From: Arthrinium phaeospermum
Lineage: Eukaryota > Ascomycota > Sordariomycetes > Amphisphaeriales > Apiosporaceae
Length of the DNA stretch: 64,000 nucleotides
Direction: 5' to 3'
NCBI GenBank assembly: GCA_006503535.1
Contig: QYRS01000001.1
Location: 496,001-560,000 of the forward strand
Shown: piece by piece, positions 49,351-60,244 of the stretch
How positions within the stretch are numbered: position 1 is the stretch's first letter
How the letters are laid out: every line of letters begins with the position of its first letter
Position numbers and translations under genes: made by a program
Notes under the pieces: generated by a model
Database searches by the model: none
What the model saw: the letters and a program-made list of their open reading frames with translations, nothing else
What the model was told of the DNA's origin: nothing

Positions 49351-50881
49351 ATGAAGCGGCGCCCGAGTCAAAATTCGCGTAGTTTTTTGGGGATCAGTTC
49401 CAGGAAGAAAGCCAAAAGAAAAGTGCGGTTAAGAGGGGGCAAGCAGGTGTCCCTGATTGCGATACAGACTGGAAGGAGCTCGACCCTTACTCTCCCGAGG
49501 GCATCGAGGCCCTTCTCAAACGGCGTTTCCGGGGCCGCGACTACAAGTTCAAGCGCATCATTGGCGATGGCGCGTACGGCATTACCGCCCTCCTCCATGA
49601 CACGAAAAGCCACCCCCCGAAACCGTTTATCATCAAGCGTGCCCTTTCCAAGGACGTGGTGGATGATCTGCAAACAGAGATCCAAAACTTAAAGGTAAGG
49701 AAAAACGAAATTATACAACGTATGGCCATATAGTCAGCTAAATTGTATATTTTGTTTTAGCTTTTCAGGGGGGCGGCGCACATTGTCCAGATGGTGGACT
49801 ACCAAGACCGCGACGCCGAGCAGACGGGCGCGTCTGCTACACGCTCCCGGGCCGTACATCATTCTGGACTACCTGGAGAACGGGACGTTTGAGGACTTTT
49901 TGGAGCGGGTCGTCCAGGCCAAGGTGCGGGTCCCGAACCGGGTGCTTTGGTTCATTATGCTATGCTGTACGTCTGTCTCCGCCTCTCGTGGCCCCCCCTC
50001 TCCCCCAGATGATGATAGATATGTACTGATGATTGGTTTTCGGCATGCATTCCAGTCATGAGGGCTTTGGTCGGTCTGGCGTGGCCCGCGAAAGGAATGC
50101 AGGGTCAAAAGCCACGGCTCGAACGAGGCTCGACTGCACGCGAGCTACCGACGCCATGGCACAACGATTTACACATGGGCAACGGTAAGTGTCATCCCCC
50201 ATAGAGAAAAGACCGGTCTTTTCGAATGAGAGAGAAAAATTCCAATTAGTTTACTGCTGCTAATATCAATACTTATGTAGTCATGTTTGGGGGCCTGCAG
50301 CCCGACGTGGAGGAGCTCTTTGTTTCCCATATGCAAGATTATCGACTTCGGGTCGGCTACATTGGGAGAGCAGTTTCCGAACCCGAATGATATGCCACCG
50401 AACATATGGCAAGGCCAGCCTTCCAATATGGAAAGTCTGGCGAGGGTGAGTTGTCATAAACCTATATCCCCTTCCATTGCTCGCCGGGTCTTTGGTCCCT
50501 TCGACTGACACTCTTGCTAATATCTCATTTTCTCCTCGGCCCACAGATCCTGAGCGACTGATCATCGGCGAGGCCAACCGCCTCCCCGACCGCACCGCCA
50601 AGATGCCCGACGGCGTCGAGACGGAGGCGACGCTGCTGTGGCAGGCCGGGGCGCAGGAACGGTATCCCTGGCTCGACGAAAACCTGCGGGAGCTCATCGG
50701 CCACATGATGGCCGTCGACCATGGCAACCGCCCGAACTTGAAGAGCACCCTCAAGTCCACGCGGGAGGTAGCCACCCGTCTCCGCTCGACCGACTTTCCC
50801 TCGGCGATCAAGGAGGAGGAGTCCGCCGCTGCGATCATCGCGTTTGTGCAGCGCTTCTTTTTGGATGCGCAGGAGGGCTAG
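49351..50881 (+). pseudogene. Protein-kinase-like gene with several apparent frameshifts
   Basis: The kinase core can be followed across frames. It has a glycine loop GDGAYG, the lysine strand FIIKRAL, GPYIILDYLENGTFEDFL as hinge and helix D, a catalytic loop W-HNDLHMGN, and an activation-segment start KIIDFGSATLG. A C-lobe tail (LIGHMMAVDHGNRPNLKSTL) ends at the stop 50879-50881. Introns at about 49695-49760, 49968-50055, 50190-50280 and 50445-50546 look normal. Frame changes fall at 49383-49392 (T6G4), 49825-49827 (GGG), 49849-49851 (GGG), about 50317-50328 and about 50555-50559. Nearly all need one extra base. All catalytic residues of a fungal serine/threonine-kinase-like protein are present, which is odd for an old pseudogene. 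Sequence error or recent decay are both possible. Confidence 0.6.
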
Positions 50882-50904
50882 GCTTGCATGCTGGTATATA
50901 CTTT

Positions 50905-50915
50905 GGGGGGGGGGG
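50905..50915 (+). repeat. G11 homopolymer
   Basis: Eleven consecutive G just downstream of the kinase-like gene. Such runs are error-prone in sequencing, relevant to the frame breaks nearby. Confidence 0.8.
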
Positions 50916-51010
50916 TGATGTATATAATAGCCGATATAGCTACCAGAATGGATATATTGAAATCAATATGAATGCAAAGTTTCTAAGGCGACATAACGCA
51001 AACACACACT

Positions 51011-52131
51011 TTATGTCTGTCCTTCTTTTCCGTTTCTCAGCATGTCGATCTCAACAAAGCCGTACCAAGACAGGAAGTCGACCAGCCGGTCCTTGGCCCC
51101 GGGCTGCTTTTGGTCAAGACTGCCTCCTTTGCCGTCCTTTCCAACGTTTACGTGCCACCCAGCGCTCCAGCACCACAACATGACGACCCCCGCGACGTAC
51201 AACTGCGGCCCCAGCGATGCCCGTCGTGCATGGCGACGGCGCTCAGGAAGATGGAGAAGGTGTAGACGTCGCGTCGCTTCCCCAGGGGCCCGACGCCGCC
51301 GAGCCGGCACAGCGTCCAGACCAGCAGGCGCGGGTAGACGAAGGACGCGTTGACCATGACGCTGGCGCGGTAGAGCTGCTCGGGATCCCGCCATGACTCG
51401 AAGACCGGGATCGTTTCGAGTATTTGGGCAAGGGTAGGAAAAGAGTTGGCGCGACAAGAAGAACGAACCCGCTGTCAGCAGGATTCGAAGAGCGTCTGGG
51501 CGTGGTAGACGGGGCGGAGGATCGATTTGTGGCCGGCCCATACGCGGTCCCGGGCGAGGATCAGTGATGTGTGGCATTGGACGAGCATCAATATCAAGTC
51601 CAGGAGAGTGGCGGTAGGCAGCTTGGGTCCCTGTTTGGTGATGTCAAAGCCAGAGAATTCATCGTGGCCGCCACTGTATATCGATAAGGACTCTTCACTG
51701 GTGTTGTATACTTGTTGAATAACCGTTTTATTGTGGGCGTTGTTGCTATAAGGTAGATAGTATTCGTTGTGGTATCGCCGGCAGTAGAACCGGACCACTT
51801 CGGCAACGCTCAGGATAATGTGTAGCAGCAGCGTGGCATTGCTAGGACGGTGAAGAGCCTTCCAGCACCGCTTGATGGTCCCGTTGATCTGGGTGGACAC
51901 GAGGCTGCCCAGGGATGCCAGCTTTACCGCAAAAGCAGTGCGTGTGATAACGAGATGGATGACTTGAAGCTCCAAAGTGGATGTGAGTGAGCACGGGAGA
52001 TGGTGGCGTCTCAGCCCTGATATGGATATAATCGAAACCGCCAAGAGTTGGGTTGCCAAAGAGAGAGAAGAGCTTACCGTGCCGCCCTCTCTGAGCCTGG
52101 CTGGTTCCACCCATGGGATCACGACTACCAT
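51011..52131 (-). pseudogene. Uncharacterised, probably polytopic membrane protein with frame breaks
   Basis: A long minus-strand frame from ATG 52131 (MVVVIPWVEPARLREGG) runs to an in-frame TGA at 51475-51477. An intron starting gtaagc near 52076 probably removes part of its first section. Coding-like sequence continues in the same frame after the TGA (ILETIPVFESWRDPEQLYRA). It then shifts by one base at a run of four C (51209-51212 on the plus strand) and ends at 51011 (WYGFVEIDMLRNGKEGQT). Hydrophobic segments (ATLLLHIILSVAEVVRF, ATLLDLILMLVQ, RLLVWTLCRLGGVG, YVAGVVMLWCWSAGW) suggest a membrane protein. I do not recognise the family. The intact or broken state cannot be settled from this sequence. 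Confidence 0.45.
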
Positions 52132-52191
52132 GCTTCTATCTTTGCATGACTGCATAATAAGATAGCACGTGAAAGACAAGATTTCATACAA

Positions 52192-54601
52192 GGAAGGAAG
52201 GGGTGGGGGCCATGTAGGGCTGAGGAGGTTGCATTGCAGCTACTGCACAGTTCCACGACGGCAGCGTTGGCATTGGCGTGAGCGTGAGCTAGTGTTAAAC
52301 TCCTGATATTACCAACAGTAAAAGTATCCCGGGATCTGACGGACTGCTGAGCCCATCTTCTCCCAAGGGTGGTTCCGACGTTAATACCGGGATCGGTCGT
52401 GGGCAAACCAGGTGATTTAGTCGAACCAAGAAACCCCAAGATGCGGATTGGACTGCTGAGCCCATCTTCTCCCAAGGGTGGTTCCGACGTTAATACCGGG
52501 ATCGGCTCGTGGGCAAACCAGGTGATTTAGTCGAACCAAGAAACCCCAAGATGCGGATTGGGCTCGTTATACCGACCAAGGGGGCTATGCAGGTGCAAGA
52601 GCCAGTCAGGATCAGACAAGAAGCAAAGACGTAGATGGCAGATGCATGCACACGCACTTACTGATTCCTGACTAGCCGTTGGGTTGGCTGTGTTACCCAA
52701 AACGAGCCGTCGACCCTCCTGGGCCTAAGATCCTATAGGCCCGTCCTTGGTCCGAGTTGACCAATGGGCGTGTACCACTTGGAGGAGACCATCTGAGCAC
52801 GCAGCCAACCGAGATCTCCGGAAGCGGGAGGCCAAGGAAAAGCATAATGACGCCACCGGGATGGGATGTCTAAGAGATGACTGATGGGCAGGCATCCATC
52901 CTTGTGGTCTTCTGCCAACTGTCACAGGGAGTCGCCGACGACGGGAGGTAGTACAAGGGCATGATATACAAGAACATACGTGGACTTGGCCGTCAGGCCA
53001 ACCTTACTTCTCTTCGGAGTCTGTTTATGGGAGTTATTTACTCAAGACAAGGCACGTAGTGAAGTGGCATCAGAAATCCCCCGTATAGCCCCCGTATTGA
53101 ACAACTCAATACGTGTATGTACCTAACACAGTAAGCACGCACACCTTGCTGCTAGCCACATGTCTAGTGTCCCCTCGATCCCGAAAATAGCTACAATTGC
53201 GGGCTCTCTCTTCCCGCCAAGCCGCGCGCAGGGCAGCGAGCTCCACCCGATAGGGCGGCTCGCACCCTGAAACGCACCCTGCTTGGTTACCGACGGGGTG
53301 TTTCGCCATATCGGCGCAGAGCTAATGCTGCCACCCTCTGAAACCCACGTCGGGTGTGGTCACCGACTCTCTCGAGGAGGACCCGACTACTGAATGACTG
53401 CAAGGGATGACTATATGCTTCTGCTGTGCGACTTTGACGGTCCAAAAGGGGAACATGAAGAATCCGGCAGCCCGGGGTTATCACGTGTCGCTTAGCGCTT
53501 GGTAAGACGGCTGGGCCTTGAGGTGGTACTTGGATCTTCTTCACACCGGGTATCACAAAGCAACTCCATCACGTTCTCGAAGAAAGAGGTTGCGAAGGCG
53601 GAGTAGTGGCTGACACGGCGTTGTTGTGTTGGTACAATGAGTGAATGAGTTGGAGATCCAAACAGGTCGAGCCGCCCGAGAAGGGACGGAGGTCAGTTGG
53701 TAGCCCGTTTATTGCAATACTACGCTCAAATGCACCGTCGCGCGGCTATAATGAGTGAATCCGGCCAAAGACCCAGTGAATTAACGGATGGGGGCCGGCT
53801 GCCTTCACAACGCTCTCCAACTCCAATGACTTGTCATTGAGACATATGCACCATCCCGTAGCTATTTCTGTCACGGCACCGTACAATCGATTGTCTGGCT
53901 CTTTCCGTGTCTTGGCTGGGATCTGACAGCTCTCTATCTCTCTGGTTGGGTCGCAATGGGATTACGTTGATTGCATATGCACGAGACACCACGAAATTGG
54001 ACGGAACTGACTCGTGACACGGGAGAGCTCGATGATCTGAATTTCTTGGGTGGCATCTGACGTCTCCTACCACTTCAACTCGACTGCCTGTAAGCAATCC
54101 CTGGATCCGGGTGAAGTGTCTGTCTCCCAATTACCCCGCTGGCTGGCTTAACTGCAAGGCCCAACAATGGTGGCGGAGTCTGTTGATCTGTTGGAGGACC
54201 ATGCCATGCCACATGGAAGCGGGCCGTGAACGCATAATTCTTCCACCCCCCTTGCATTCGCATCATTCGACTTCTGATTGCCGCAAGATTGTCAGCCAGC
54301 AATCGAAGCCACGTCATTCCTATAGTTTCCACCGTAGAGTGCCCATGTAAGGGTGTCTCGGGTGGCATGGTCGTGGCTGTAAACCGTCGCTTCAGGTCTT
54401 GAGCGGCACAAAACTTCCACATATAGATATTTTAAGCAGGCACACCGCCCATACTGGGAGCTAGTGAGTGAAGATACCGGAGAGCAACAATGGAGTTGCC
54501 ATACCCTAGCATATCGTGGTGAGCTCATCAATGGATTGGTCGCATTCACTTCCCAGCTCTTCGGCCGGTCCGGACTGTTCATCTTCGATATGATGTGCTA
54601 C
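52192..54601. other. Intergenic region with tandem duplication
   Basis: 2.4 kb without a supported gene. Besides the 109/110 bp duplication (separate entry), only short domain-free frames are present. Confidence 0.45.
52341..52559. repeat. Two-copy tandem duplication, unit 109/110 bp
   Basis: Copy 1 is 52341-52449 and copy 2 is 52450-52559. The copies start with ggactgctgag and end with atgcggatt. The only difference I see is one base: copy 1 reads cggtcgtg where copy 2 reads cggctcgtg. The near-identity means a very recent duplication or an assembly artefact. Confidence 0.9.
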
Positions 54602-55444
54602 TCATCTGCCAAACAAGTCGCTTAGGCTGACTTTGCGGCCAATAGCCTGCATTGCCGGCCCATAATCCGCGCTTGCCTGGCCTGGCGCGGGGGCGGCGGT
54701 CCCTTGAGCATTGATAATGCTCTCCATCTCGCGAATGCGATCCCACATGTCTTGGATGATGCGCGTATTTGTGCTGCGCGTGCTCTCCTCGTCGGCGTGG
54801 ATCCAGAGGCCGACGACTCGCGGCAGGCCCTCGTCCGTCTCGCCGTTGAGCTTGAAGATCAACAGCTCCTCGCTCGCCTCGATGGCCTCGACTTCGCTGA
54901 GGTCCAGGATCATGTTGTTGAGGCCGCGCCGGTTGAGGATGAAGATGCAGCCCTTGGCCTGGGCGCCCGGCTGGAAGCCCTGCGCGGAGGCGCGCGGGGT
55001 GGCGTCGACGTTCTGGGCGCAGACGAACATGGTGCCCTCGATGCCGCTCTTGTCCCAGGTGTTCAGTTGCGCGCTGAAGGTGTAGACGACGGCATTGGCC
55101 GCCTGCGACTTGATCTGCGTGATGGAGGGTAGGTAGCGCTGCAGCACGCTCAGGTTCAGGTCGGTGTTGGTTCGTTGCGCCAGGATGGCGGTGGAAGGCG
55201 GCGGGTGGGATGCCATGTACGAGGCAGTGTCGGACTCATAATCCGAGGTGATCTGGTTGTTCAGGGCTGCCTGGGCGGCCAGATGCTGCGAGCGCGTCCG
55301 TTGGTGCCCATGGCCTCCCGATCTCTGCGAATGCGGTTGCTGATTCGTGTTGGGCGTGGTGGAATGGTGTGAGTGGGTGTGCGAAAGGGACGGCTGCTGC
55401 GATTGCTGTTGGCCCCGGTTCTTGCGCGGCGTCGAGCGAGACAT
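54602..55444 (-). CDS. DCP1: mRNA-decapping enzyme subunit DCP1 (EVH1 domain)
   Basis: A single exon encodes 280 residues from ATG 55444 (MSRSTPRKNRG). The N-terminal 90 residues are Gln/His/Ser-rich and disordered. Residues about 92-238 form the Dcp1 EVH1-like domain. It begins NLSVLQRYLPSI, followed by AVVYTFSAQLNTWDKSGIEG, KGCIFILNRRGLNN, and the closing VVGLWIHADEESTR and I-I-Q-D-M-W-D-R-I helix. These match the order of conserved blocks in yeast and fission-yeast Dcp1. Dcp1 activates Dcp2 to remove the 5' cap in P-bodies before decay. The C-terminus is short (ending LSDLFGR) with no further domain. It is divergent from the phosphatase gene over 1 kb. Confidence 0.9.
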   Translation of the reverse strand: MSRSTPRKNRGQQQSQQPSLSHTHSHHSTTPNTNQQPHSQRSGGHGHQRTRSQHLAAQAALNNQITSDYESDTASYMASHPPPSTAILAQRTNTDLNLSVLQRYLPSITQIKSQAANAVVYTFSAQLNTWDKSGIEGTMFVCAQNVDATPRASAQGFQPGAQAKGCIFILNRRGLNNMILDLSEVEAIEASEELLIFKLNGETDEGLPRVVGLWIHADEESTRSTNTRIIQDMWDRIREMESIINAQGTAAPAPGQASADYGPAMQAIGRKVSLSDLFGR

Positions 55445-56490
55445 GGTGGAATGTGGACTGGTTGGCAGTGGGAAAAACGTATATGGCTATTCGCTAATCT
55501 ATGCAGCCGAAAAGTGTGTTGGGCGCGTTTGCTTTGGAGGTTGAAAACAGCACACTCGGCAGTGAATGGATAAGTTGGGATGTTGGTACCTGAGTTTGGC
55601 AATCAAGCTTCAGGCAGTTGGAGTAGCTCAATTCCATGTTGGGGCTTCTCCGGGGGGAGCCTTGATTCAGAGAGCAAGTGCCCGCGATGCCCGCATTTGC
55701 TGCCCAATAGAACATCCCACTGATAAGCCTTCCGCCAGTGCTCTCCCAGTGTTCTCCCTCTCTTATCGTAACCGGCCTGCAGCACGGCATGCAAATGCAG
55801 CTTGCCATTTTGCTTCAGCACCAACCACCAACTGCCATGGCATTTCCCGCAAGTTCGTCCCAATTCAATTGCCCGGCATGTAACATGGCCCTTGGCCCTC
55901 TAGATTAGCATGTGAGATTGTAATGTTTGTTTGCGCCTTGACAAATGACGAGATCAACTTGATCCGATCCAGTGCCAGCCTGCAGGTCCCTTATCAAGAT
56001 CCTGCCTCCCTTCCTTCATTCGCAGTCATTTCTTGACCTGCATTACCACTCACCTCGTCCTCCTCGAGATCGTTGCATTTCTATGTAGTGAGTGGTGAAG
56101 AGCCAAAGAGCCCAGGCACGAACCCCCCTCTAGACCGCTTGCACTTGACTCAGTAGTCGATCTGGCTTCAAGCAGGCGCAGCCGTCGGACAGCCGTGCTG
56201 TGTTGGTGTGCCCCGCCTACGTCACTCGCTGATTTGATTTCATTTCCCTTTGAACCCACGCGCACCTCGTGATCGCAATTTGATTCAAGATGCTGGTCGT
56301 AGTTCCGTATCGCGCCACCAACAAATAACACCAAAGCTGCATTCCTTTCCCTCTACATTCGTTGCTGTATAGTTTCTTGTTCATTCGTATACCCCCCTCT
56401 CTGCCGTGACGCGCAGCACGACTGTTTCGTTTTATTTTTTTCCCTTCTGCGCCACACCGCTTGAGTGACCCCCCAGAACTCGCCGCCGAC
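55445..56490. promoter_or_regulatory. Shared divergent promoter region (DCP1 / 5-phosphatase)
   Basis: 1.05 kb between two housekeeping genes transcribed away from each other. No TATA box is obvious. Short pyrimidine tracts precede the phosphatase start. Open frames within it are domain-free. Confidence 0.4.
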
Positions 56491-59400
56491 ATGACCGCCT
56501 CCGACGGCGCATCGACGAGCCAACAGTCCGAACCCGTCGATGTCGAGCAGGACCTTTCCAACGGCGCGACACACTATTCCCTATCCCGAGCCCTCCTTGC
56601 GCGCAAGGACGAATACGTACGACGTCATCGTATACGTGTCAAGGTTGGATCTTGGAACGTCGCAGCATGTCCGGGTACCGACAAAGACCTCGCAGGCTGG
56701 TTCGTTGACGGGAAGGGTTTGGACAAGACCATGACCAAACTCGACGCGCACGACCAGGGAACCAAGAGTACCGAGGAACAAGAGGCGTCGGGAGCCCAGG
56801 GCAGCAGCGATTCCTCACAGGAGGGCGAAGACGACTCGATCCGACTTGTGGGTGGCGCCGAAGTAGGCCTTTACGTCCTCGGCCTGCAGGAGATCATAGC
56901 ACTCAACTCCATCTCTCAATATGCCGACACGTCCGCTATGAGCAAGTGGCAGGCTGCTCTGGAGGCTGCCATGCCGCCATACTACAAACTAGTCACTTCG
57001 CAACAACTTTCAGGCCTACTGCTACTGATGTATGCGTCGCCTGAGGTCGCAGATACGATTTCCAATGTCTCTACCGTTTCCGTGGGCACAGGGTTGCTTG
57101 GGTATATGGGCAACAAGGGAGGCGTTTCGTCGCGCATAATGTTGGGTGAGACCACTCGCATGGTCTTCACCAACTGCCATTTAGCCTCTGGCCACGATCA
57201 AGCAAACCTGGACCGACGTTGTTGGGACTACGGCCGGATCATGGCCCAGACACAGTTCGCCCCCCTGAACCACGGGGGAGTTCTCGATGACACGGGTGAA
57301 AAGCTTGGCGACGAGGACTTTGGTTTTTGGTTTGGCGATCTCAACTACCGCTTAGATGGGCTTCCCGGCGATGACATACGGCGACTCCTGATGCTCCACA
57401 CGCGGGGAGAGTACGACTTGACCAAGCAGAGCGTCAAACCGAAACTCGGCGGAGAGGATGGCGTTATCGTGATGCAAACCGAACACGATCGTCGGAATAG
57501 CACCGATACCCCATCGATGATGCGAGAGACCAGCTTTGATGAGCTTGACGACGATGACGGGACTACGGACCTTCCTGACCCGGATGACTTTATGCCCGAC
57601 CCGCATGATGACCCAGCATCTGTTCAGGCAACGATTGACTCTTTATTACCTCACGACCAGCTTAGCCGCACCATCAACAGCCGCAAAGCATTCCACGAAG
57701 GATGGAGAGAAGGTGCCATAACGTTTCTTCCTAGTTATAAGTATGATGTGGGCACCGTAGGCCTTTTCGACTCGTCAGAAAAGCGCCGAGCACCCAGTTG
57801 GTGCGACCGGATACTATACAGAACCCGAAAGGATATCGAGAAACATCACCAGAAACTGATAGACGAGGTGGAAGCAAAGAAGAAGGACGAAGATATGAAG
57901 CAGCGCGGGATTGATCACGCGGCAGACGACGAATCTGTGCTCTTTGATTATGACCCGGATAAGGACGCTGCATCTGGATCCAGCAGTACCAATATTTACG
58001 ACTATGACGAATACGACGAAGGCGACGATGCTGCTGAGAATGGCGAAACGGAGGCTGTTGTCACGAAGGACGGCTACAAAGATGGAATCAAGCTTGATGT
58101 ATACACGACGCATCAACGAGTCACGAGCAGTGACCACAAGCCCATTGTGGCTCTATTTACACTAGACTACGACGCCGTTGTTCCCGAGCTGAAGGCGAAA
58201 GTCCACGCCGAGGTCGCTAAGGAGCTCGACCGGGCTGAAAACGAGGGAAGACCCGGCGTAACGATTGTGGTTGAAAAGGGAGCGGCCGATGAACAGGACG
58301 TAACGGACGGGAGTGGAGGAATACACTTTGGGGATGTCAACTTCTTGGATTACAAGGAACGATCCCTCACCGTAGCCAACACCGGCCGGGTCCCTGCGTC
58401 TTTTTGCTTCGTCGCGAAACCCAACGTTTCGGGTGAGGCCGATGGTGAAAGCCACGGCGCTGCTCCGCCCGAATGGCTACATATCGACATACAGCCCTCC
58501 TCGATGGTCAAGATGGTGAATGGCGAGAAGACGGTGAATCTGGAGCCCGGGGAGACCGTGTCAGCGGTTATTGACCTTTCCGTCACCGATCTATCCCATC
58601 TTCACCAACTAAATGGAGGCATAGCGTCACTCGAGGATGTCTTAGTCCTCCGTGTGGAGAACGGAAAAGATCACTTCATCCCGATTCGCGCGAACTGGTT
58701 GCCGTCGAGTTTTGGCCGCAGCGTTGGCGAGCTTATTCGTGTCCCGCCTAGGTCTGGTGGAATTCGCGGTTTCATCAAGAAGTTGCGAGATGAGGGTACC
58801 ATTTCTGGGACTGCTCAGTCAAGTGGCAGCCGCATTCCCGAGAGTGCCGATGTGCATACTTCATCTCCACACGAGCTGTATAAGCTGACAGAAGCGATTG
58901 AAACACTCACGGAGCGATGTGTTGCGGACGAAAATATGTTGGAGGAAGAAAGCGCCAAGATCCCACGCGATGTAGCCGGGTGGCCTTTCACGGCGGAAAT
59001 CCGCACGCTGACATCATCAGGAGAGTATGATGATCAAGTCGCGGAAGACCAACGCTCCCTCTCCGCCCTGGTCCAAGCTCTGGACACCGATAACCCGACC
59101 CAGATCCTGGACGCTCTACCTCCGGGCCTGCCCGCGTTGAAGCGCCTCGAACTCACCGCCCACGTCTTCACCCTGTTCCTGCGCTCCCTCTCCGACGGCA
59201 TCATCAACGGCCCGCTCTCCTCCCAGATCGAAGCCGCCCTCCCCTTCCTCTCGCCCGCCACGTCGGCCAAGCCCGGCAAGGACGTCGAGGACGACAAGAC
59301 GGCCATCCTCGACATCCTGGCCACGGCCCCCTACAACAACATCTCCTTCGTCTTCATCACGGCCATGCTGGCGCGCGTGGCGTCCGAGGTGGTGCCGCTG

Positions 59401-59742
59401 ACGCGCGAGGAGGCGGCTGCGATCGACGCCGACAACCTGCGCATGAAGCGCGCGAGCAGCGTCCGGGGCCTGGGCGGCGTGCTGCGCCGCAGCAACACGG
59501 GCGGCGCCGGCGCGGCGGGGCGGTCGCCGAGCGGGAGCATCGAGGGGGTCGACGAGCGCAACTTGCAGCGGCGGCTGGCTTGGGAGAAGAGGGTGGCCGA
59601 GCTGTTGGCGACGGCTATTTGCCGGCACGGTGGCGAGGGAGGGGCCACCGCCGCGAATTTGACGGATAAGCAGCGCAAGGCTAGTGAGGAGAGGATGCGG
59701 GGGTTGGTGCAGATTTTCATGAGGAGGCGGGATGGGGCGTAA
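56491..59742 (+). CDS. Inositol polyphosphate 5-phosphatase with ASH and RhoGAP-like domains (OCRL/INPP5B type)
   Basis: A single exon encodes 1083 residues from ATG 56491. The open frame extends 10 codons further upstream without an ATG. The IPPc domain lies at about 50-560. It contains VGSWNVAACPG, VLGLQEI, GNKGGVSSR, the WFGDLNYRL motif (about 279-287), RAPSWCDRIL (about 432-441) and SSDHKPI (about 545-551). The catalytic Asp, Asn and His residues are present. Two acidic insertions sit in the catalytic domain. An ASH-type beta domain covers about 570-740 (FGDVNFLDYKERSLTVANTG). The C-terminal about 280 residues resemble the RhoGAP-like module of OCRL. The enzyme removes the 5-phosphate of PI(4,5)P2 on endosome and Golgi membranes. 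No intron in 3.2 kb is notable for this genome. Confidence 0.93.
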   Translation: MTASDGASTSQQSEPVDVEQDLSNGATHYSLSRALLARKDEYVRRHRIRVKVGSWNVAACPGTDKDLAGWFVDGKGLDKTMTKLDAHDQGTKSTEEQEASGAQGSSDSSQEGEDDSIRLVGGAEVGLYVLGLQEIIALNSISQYADTSAMSKWQAALEAAMPPYYKLVTSQQLSGLLLLMYASPEVADTISNVSTVSVGTGLLGYMGNKGGVSSRIMLGETTRMVFTNCHLASGHDQANLDRRCWDYGRIMAQTQFAPLNHGGVLDDTGEKLGDEDFGFWFGDLNYRLDGLPGDDIRRLLMLHTRGEYDLTKQSVKPKLGGEDGVIVMQTEHDRRNSTDTPSMMRETSFDELDDDDGTTDLPDPDDFMPDPHDDPASVQATIDSLLPHDQLSRTINSRKAFHEGWREGAITFLPSYKYDVGTVGLFDSSEKRRAPSWCDRILYRTRKDIEKHHQKLIDEVEAKKKDEDMKQRGIDHAADDESVLFDYDPDKDAASGSSSTNIYDYDEYDEGDDAAENGETEAVVTKDGYKDGIKLDVYTTHQRVTSSDHKPIVALFTLDYDAVVPELKAKVHAEVAKELDRAENEGRPGVTIVVEKGAADEQDVTDGSGGIHFGDVNFLDYKERSLTVANTGRVPASFCFVAKPNVSGEADGESHGAAPPEWLHIDIQPSSMVKMVNGEKTVNLEPGETVSAVIDLSVTDLSHLHQLNGGIASLEDVLVLRVENGKDHFIPIRANWLPSSFGRSVGELIRVPPRSGGIRGFIKKLRDEGTISGTAQSSGSRIPESADVHTSSPHELYKLTEAIETLTERCVADENMLEEESAKIPRDVAGWPFTAEIRTLTSSGEYDDQVAEDQRSLSALVQALDTDNPTQILDALPPGLPALKRLELTAHVFTLFLRSLSDGIINGPLSSQIEAALPFLSPATSAKPGKDVEDDKTAILDILATAPYNNISFVFITAMLARVASEVVPLTREEAAAIDADNLRMKRASSVRGLGGVLRRSNTGGAGAAGRSPSGSIEGVDERNLQRRLAWEKRVAELLATAICRHGGEGGATAANLTDKQRKASEERMRGLVQIFMRRRDGA

Positions 59743-60244
59743 AGAGATGGGTGCACGGCACGTATTACGTTACTACAATAGAGGAGGCGGGCTCGTAGGT
59801 ATAATACATAAGATTCCCCTGGGTTGTTCGAGATTGTAGGCGACTCTTGGTTGTTACTTCTTATTCCAGTCTCTGGTGCGCCGTTTATTTGGGCCAAGGA
59901 CGCCATGGTCTTGGCTGCGTAGATCTTGGCGCCAGCCATGCGCCTCCAACGAGATAGGGGCACAATACGCAACGTCAACCCAAACCCTTCATCGTATACG
60001 GAATGTAAGCGACTGTGGTGGCATTGTAGTATACGCGAAAGAGACTATGACAACACATTGATCTGGACTTTGATACTACTTCATCGTGTGCTTTCCTTTT
60101 TGTTTTCTTTTCCTCTTCTGAACTTCGATGCCATCTATGTTGAATAGATAGCTAGAACGCCCCTCCGTACCCATTGCGTACATATGAGACCTGGTACCAG
60201 TTTCCTTCACGAACAAGACCTCCTGCCCTCTCCGTCATCCACGC
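59743..60244. other. Convergent 3' intergenic region
   Basis: 502 bp between the stop codons of the phosphatase and the secreted protein. It holds 3' UTRs only as far as I can see. Confidence 0.45.
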
